This document shows, one piece after another, positions 3,355-5,806 of a DNA stretch of 5,806 nucleotides; the first letter of the stretch is position 1; every line of letters begins with the position of its first letter. The notes below the pieces were generated by a model. The model was not told the origin of the DNA. It searched no databases and saw only the letters and a program-made list of their open reading frames with translations. Source of the stretch: Bacteroides sp. (GTDB lineage Bacteria > Bacteroidota > Bacteroidia > Bacteroidales > Bacteroidaceae); the NCBI GenBank assembly GCA_030529405.1, contig JAUMWZ010000105.1, positions 1 through 5,806 of the forward strand, read 5' to 3'. The position numbers and the translations under genes are program-made.

Positions 3355-5806
3355 ATGAAACACAATCTTAACATCTTTGGTTTCAAAAGTGTATTTCTTA
3401 CACTCACAATCCTGTTAGTTTCGTTCTCATCTTGTAGCGAAAAACACTTTCTTAAAGAATCATCTTATCGCAAACAAGTGAAAAACGACTTTGAAGAAAA
3501 GAAGAAACTATTCAGAACAGACGAATTCTTTCAAGTTTTCAGCAGAACAGACATCTCGAAAGAAGAAAGAGAAGCACTTATGTTCCTATATGCATATATG
3601 CCGTTGGGAGATATAACTGACTACTCTGGAGACTTCTACCTGGAAAACTACCGCCTATCAATCAAAGCAAAAGAAGAAATGGAATGGGGCAAAACAATAC
3701 CCCATGAACTATTCAGACATTTTGTGTTGCCAGTTAGAGTGAACAACGAAAACCTTGACAATTCTCGTGAAGTGTTCTACAATGAATTAAAAGATAGAGT
3801 TAAAGGATTAAGCCTTAAAGATGCAATTCTTGAAGTAAACCACTGGTGTCATGAAAAGGTTGTATACAGACCAAGCGATGCGAGAACATCATCTCCGCTT
3901 GCATCAGTCAGAACTGCTTATGGAAGATGCGGAGAAGAATCTACACTTACCGTGGCAGCTCTACGCTCTGTGGGAATACCTGCAAGACAAGTTTATACCC
4001 CACGATGGGCACATACCGACGACAATCACGCTTGGGTGGAAGCATGGGCAGATGGAACTTGGTATTTTATAGGAGCATGTGAGCCAGAACCTGTACTTAA
4101 TCTGGCTTGGTTTAATGCACCGGCAAGCAGAAGTATGTTAATGCATACAAAGGTATTTGGGCTTTACAATGGACCCGAAGACGTAATGAAAAGAACGGCA
4201 AACTATACGGAAATAAATGTAATTGATAATTATGCTAAGAGCGCAAAAGGTATAGTTACCGTGGTAGATAATGACGGCAAACCAGTAGAAGGTGCTAATG
4301 TTGAGTTCAAAATATACAATTATGCCGAGTTCTTTACTATCTCTCGAAAACAAACAAATGAAGAAGGAAAAGCACAACTAAGTGCAGGTTTGGGCGATTT
4401 GATGATTTTTGCATACAAAGACAATGCTTTCGGCTTCTCTAAACTAACCTTTGGTAAAGACGAAAATATTATCATTAAACTTGACAAACGAGTTGGAGAT
4501 GAGTTTAAATTTACAGTTGATATAGTTCCACCTAAAGAAGACTCTAAACGTCCGGAAGTAACACCTGAGTTGGCAGAAAAGAATAAAATACGCCTTGCTC
4601 AAGAAGACTCAATACGTATGCAATACGAATCTACCATGCTCGATGAGTATAGAGCAAAAGAGATTGTAGCACAATATGAGATATCAGACAGACTATCTGA
4701 GCAGGCTGTTAAAGTTCTTGTAGGTTCACGTGGTAATCATAAAACGATTGTTGCGTTCTTAGAACATGTGAAAAAGACGGGAAATAGCGACGTGGCAGTA
4801 GAGATTTTGCTTGGACTTTCAGCTAAAGATTGGAGAGATGTAACCTTAGATGTCTTGGTGTCATCGTATGAACACTACACAGACTATGTGAAAACAGGTC
4901 ACAAGCGTGCATTACGTCTTGCCAATTGTCGTATAGCTCACGAGATGCTAACACCATATTACGAGTACTTTAAGCACAACACAAAGAAAGAGATTATAGA
5001 CAGTGTGATTGAATCGCCTGAAACTTTGGTGCAATGGGTTAAGGACAACATCACAATCAATAATGAGATGAACTCTCAACGCATAATCATTTCTCCTAAG
5101 GGTGTATCTTTGGGTGGGGTAGCCGATAAACTATCTAGAGATATATTGTTTGTTGCTATGGCTCGTTCTCTTGGAGTTTATGCTTGGAAAGATGCTGTAA
5201 CTGGTAATGTGATGTACATAAATCCGTCTGATGATGCAGAAGAGTTAGACTTGTCGAAGGCTAAACTTGTTGATTTCAGTAAGGAAACTTCTGTTACAAA
5301 AACCTCTAATGCAACTCTTAGAGCGAACTATTCTCCTTTGAAATGGTTGCCAAATCCGAAATATTACTCTCACTTCACACTTTCAAAGTATAATGAACGA
5401 GGCACTTTCGACTTATTGAATTACGAAGAAGGTGATGCCGATATGGGTGCAGGTGCTACTTGGGCAGGACTTTTGAAGAATGGTGCTACCGTTGAGGCGG
5501 GATATTATTTGATGATGACAGGTACACGTTTAGCAAGTGGGTCAGTAATGGTGTCTGGTCAATTTATTGATTTACCTGTCGGACAAGATAAGACTGCTAC
5601 TCTTGAAATGAGAGATCAAGAAGATAAGGTAAGTGTCATTGGCAACTTCAATAGTGAGATTTTGTTTGGCGCACCAGATTATGGCAAGTCTGAACCAACA
5701 AGCGAAAGATGTTGTTCTGACGATAGTTATGAGGCAGGCTTTACTGAGGGCAAACGCAGTATATTAGACTTTAACGGCAGAGGCTATTATATGATAATCA
5801 AAGCCA
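3355..5806 (+). CDS. Transglutaminase-like lipoprotein, multidomain (3' end outside the window)
   Basis: 817 residues are readable and the frame is still open at the edge. The N terminus is a lipoprotein signal: basic start, hydrophobic stretch at about 12-24 and lipobox SFSSC with C27. The mature protein should be anchored in the outer membrane. Residues 30-150 are a helical region leading into a transglutaminase-like core (about 155-250). This core has C192 in GRCGEES and H225 in DDNHAWVEAW; the acidic member of the triad is probably E243 in GACEPEP. Residues about 297-378 form a beta-rich regulatory-like fold (VDNDGKPVEGANVEF). A charged linker and helices follow, then a second transglutaminase-like segment (about 560-620) lacking the cysteine, and a probable beta-sandwich (about 670-765). 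The fold suggests peptide or amide-bond chemistry on an extracytoplasmic substrate, but the substrate is unknown. The start is supported by the lipoprotein signal and the promoter; there is no Shine-Dalgarno sequence. Confidence 0.9.
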   Translation, partial: MKHNLNIFGFKSVFLTLTILLVSFSSCSEKHFLKESSYRKQVKNDFEEKKKLFRTDEFFQVFSRTDISKEEREALMFLYAYMPLGDITDYSGDFYLENYRLSIKAKEEMEWGKTIPHELFRHFVLPVRVNNENLDNSREVFYNELKDRVKGLSLKDAILEVNHWCHEKVVYRPSDARTSSPLASVRTAYGRCGEESTLTVAALRSVGIPARQVYTPRWAHTDDNHAWVEAWADGTWYFIGACEPEPVLNLAWFNAPASRSMLMHTKVFGLYNGPEDVMKRTANYTEINVIDNYAKSAKGIVTVVDNDGKPVEGANVEFKIYNYAEFFTISRKQTNEEGKAQLSAGLGDLMIFAYKDNAFGFSKLTFGKDENIIIKLDKRVGDEFKFTVDIVPPKEDSKRPEVTPELAEKNKIRLAQEDSIRMQYESTMLDEYRAKEIVAQYEISDRLSEQAVKVLVGSRGNHKTIVAFLEHVKKTGNSDVAVEILLGLSAKDWRDVTLDVLVSSYEHYTDYVKTGHKRALRLANCRIAHEMLTPYYEYFKHNTKKEIIDSVIESPETLVQWVKDNITINNEMNSQRIIISPKGVSLGGVADKLSRDILFVAMARSLGVYAWKDAVTGNVMYINPSDDAEELDLSKAKLVDFSKETSVTKTSNATLRANYSPLKWLPNPKYYSHFTLSKYNERGTFDLLNYEEGDADMGAGATWAGLLKNGATVEAGYYLMMTGTRLASGSVMVSGQFIDLPVGQDKTATLEMRDQEDKVSVIGNFNSEILFGAPDYGKSEPTSERCCSDDSYEAGFTEGKRSILDFNGRGYYMIIKA

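Noticed and set aside
3851..4377. Open frames of 73 codons (3851-4072, plus) and 79 codons (4138-4377, minus)
   Set aside because: Both are out-of-frame or antisense to the transglutaminase-like lipoprotein gene, which reads continuously through this region.
3355..5806. Arginine codon shift within the lipoprotein gene, AGA dominant in the first third and CGT common later
   Set aside because: The counts are small, the frame and domain order are intact, and family resemblance is continuous, so a hybrid origin is not supported.

Overview
The window looks like chromosomal DNA of a Bacteroidota member, most likely order Bacteroidales. Three things support this. The DNA is AT-rich. The superoxide dismutase closely resembles, from memory, those of Bacteroides and Porphyromonas. 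Several genes are preceded by the phylum's characteristic promoter form, TTG, 19-20 bases, then TAnnTTTG, and most lack a Shine-Dalgarno sequence. No plasmid, phage or insertion-sequence genes are visible.

Layout: (1) positions 1-1106, minus strand: N-terminal half of a UvrD/PcrA-type DNA helicase, cut by the left edge. (2) 1107-1520: non-coding divergent region with a tandem pair of about 40-bp AT-rich repeat units. (3) 1557-2138 (or from 1521), plus strand: Fe/Mn superoxide dismutase, followed by a strong intrinsic terminator. (4) 2359-2431, minus strand: tRNA-Trp(CCA) with its own promoter and terminator, convergent with the dismutase gene. (5) 2473-2914: non-coding DNA with more copies of the AT-rich repeat, some inverted. 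(6) 2983-3105, minus strand: an unrecognised 40-codon gene with promoter, leader hairpin, Shine-Dalgarno sequence and terminator. (7) 3355-5806, plus strand: a large lipoprotein with a transglutaminase-like domain, open at the right edge.

The genes look like separate transcription units rather than an operon: helicase (DNA repair), dismutase (superoxide detoxification), a tRNA, a small basic protein of unknown role and an envelope lipoprotein. The least explained parts are the 40-residue gene and the AT-rich repeat family. The repeat appears in the non-coding gaps, and a perfect 19-base match links the dismutase upstream region with the small gene's promoter.
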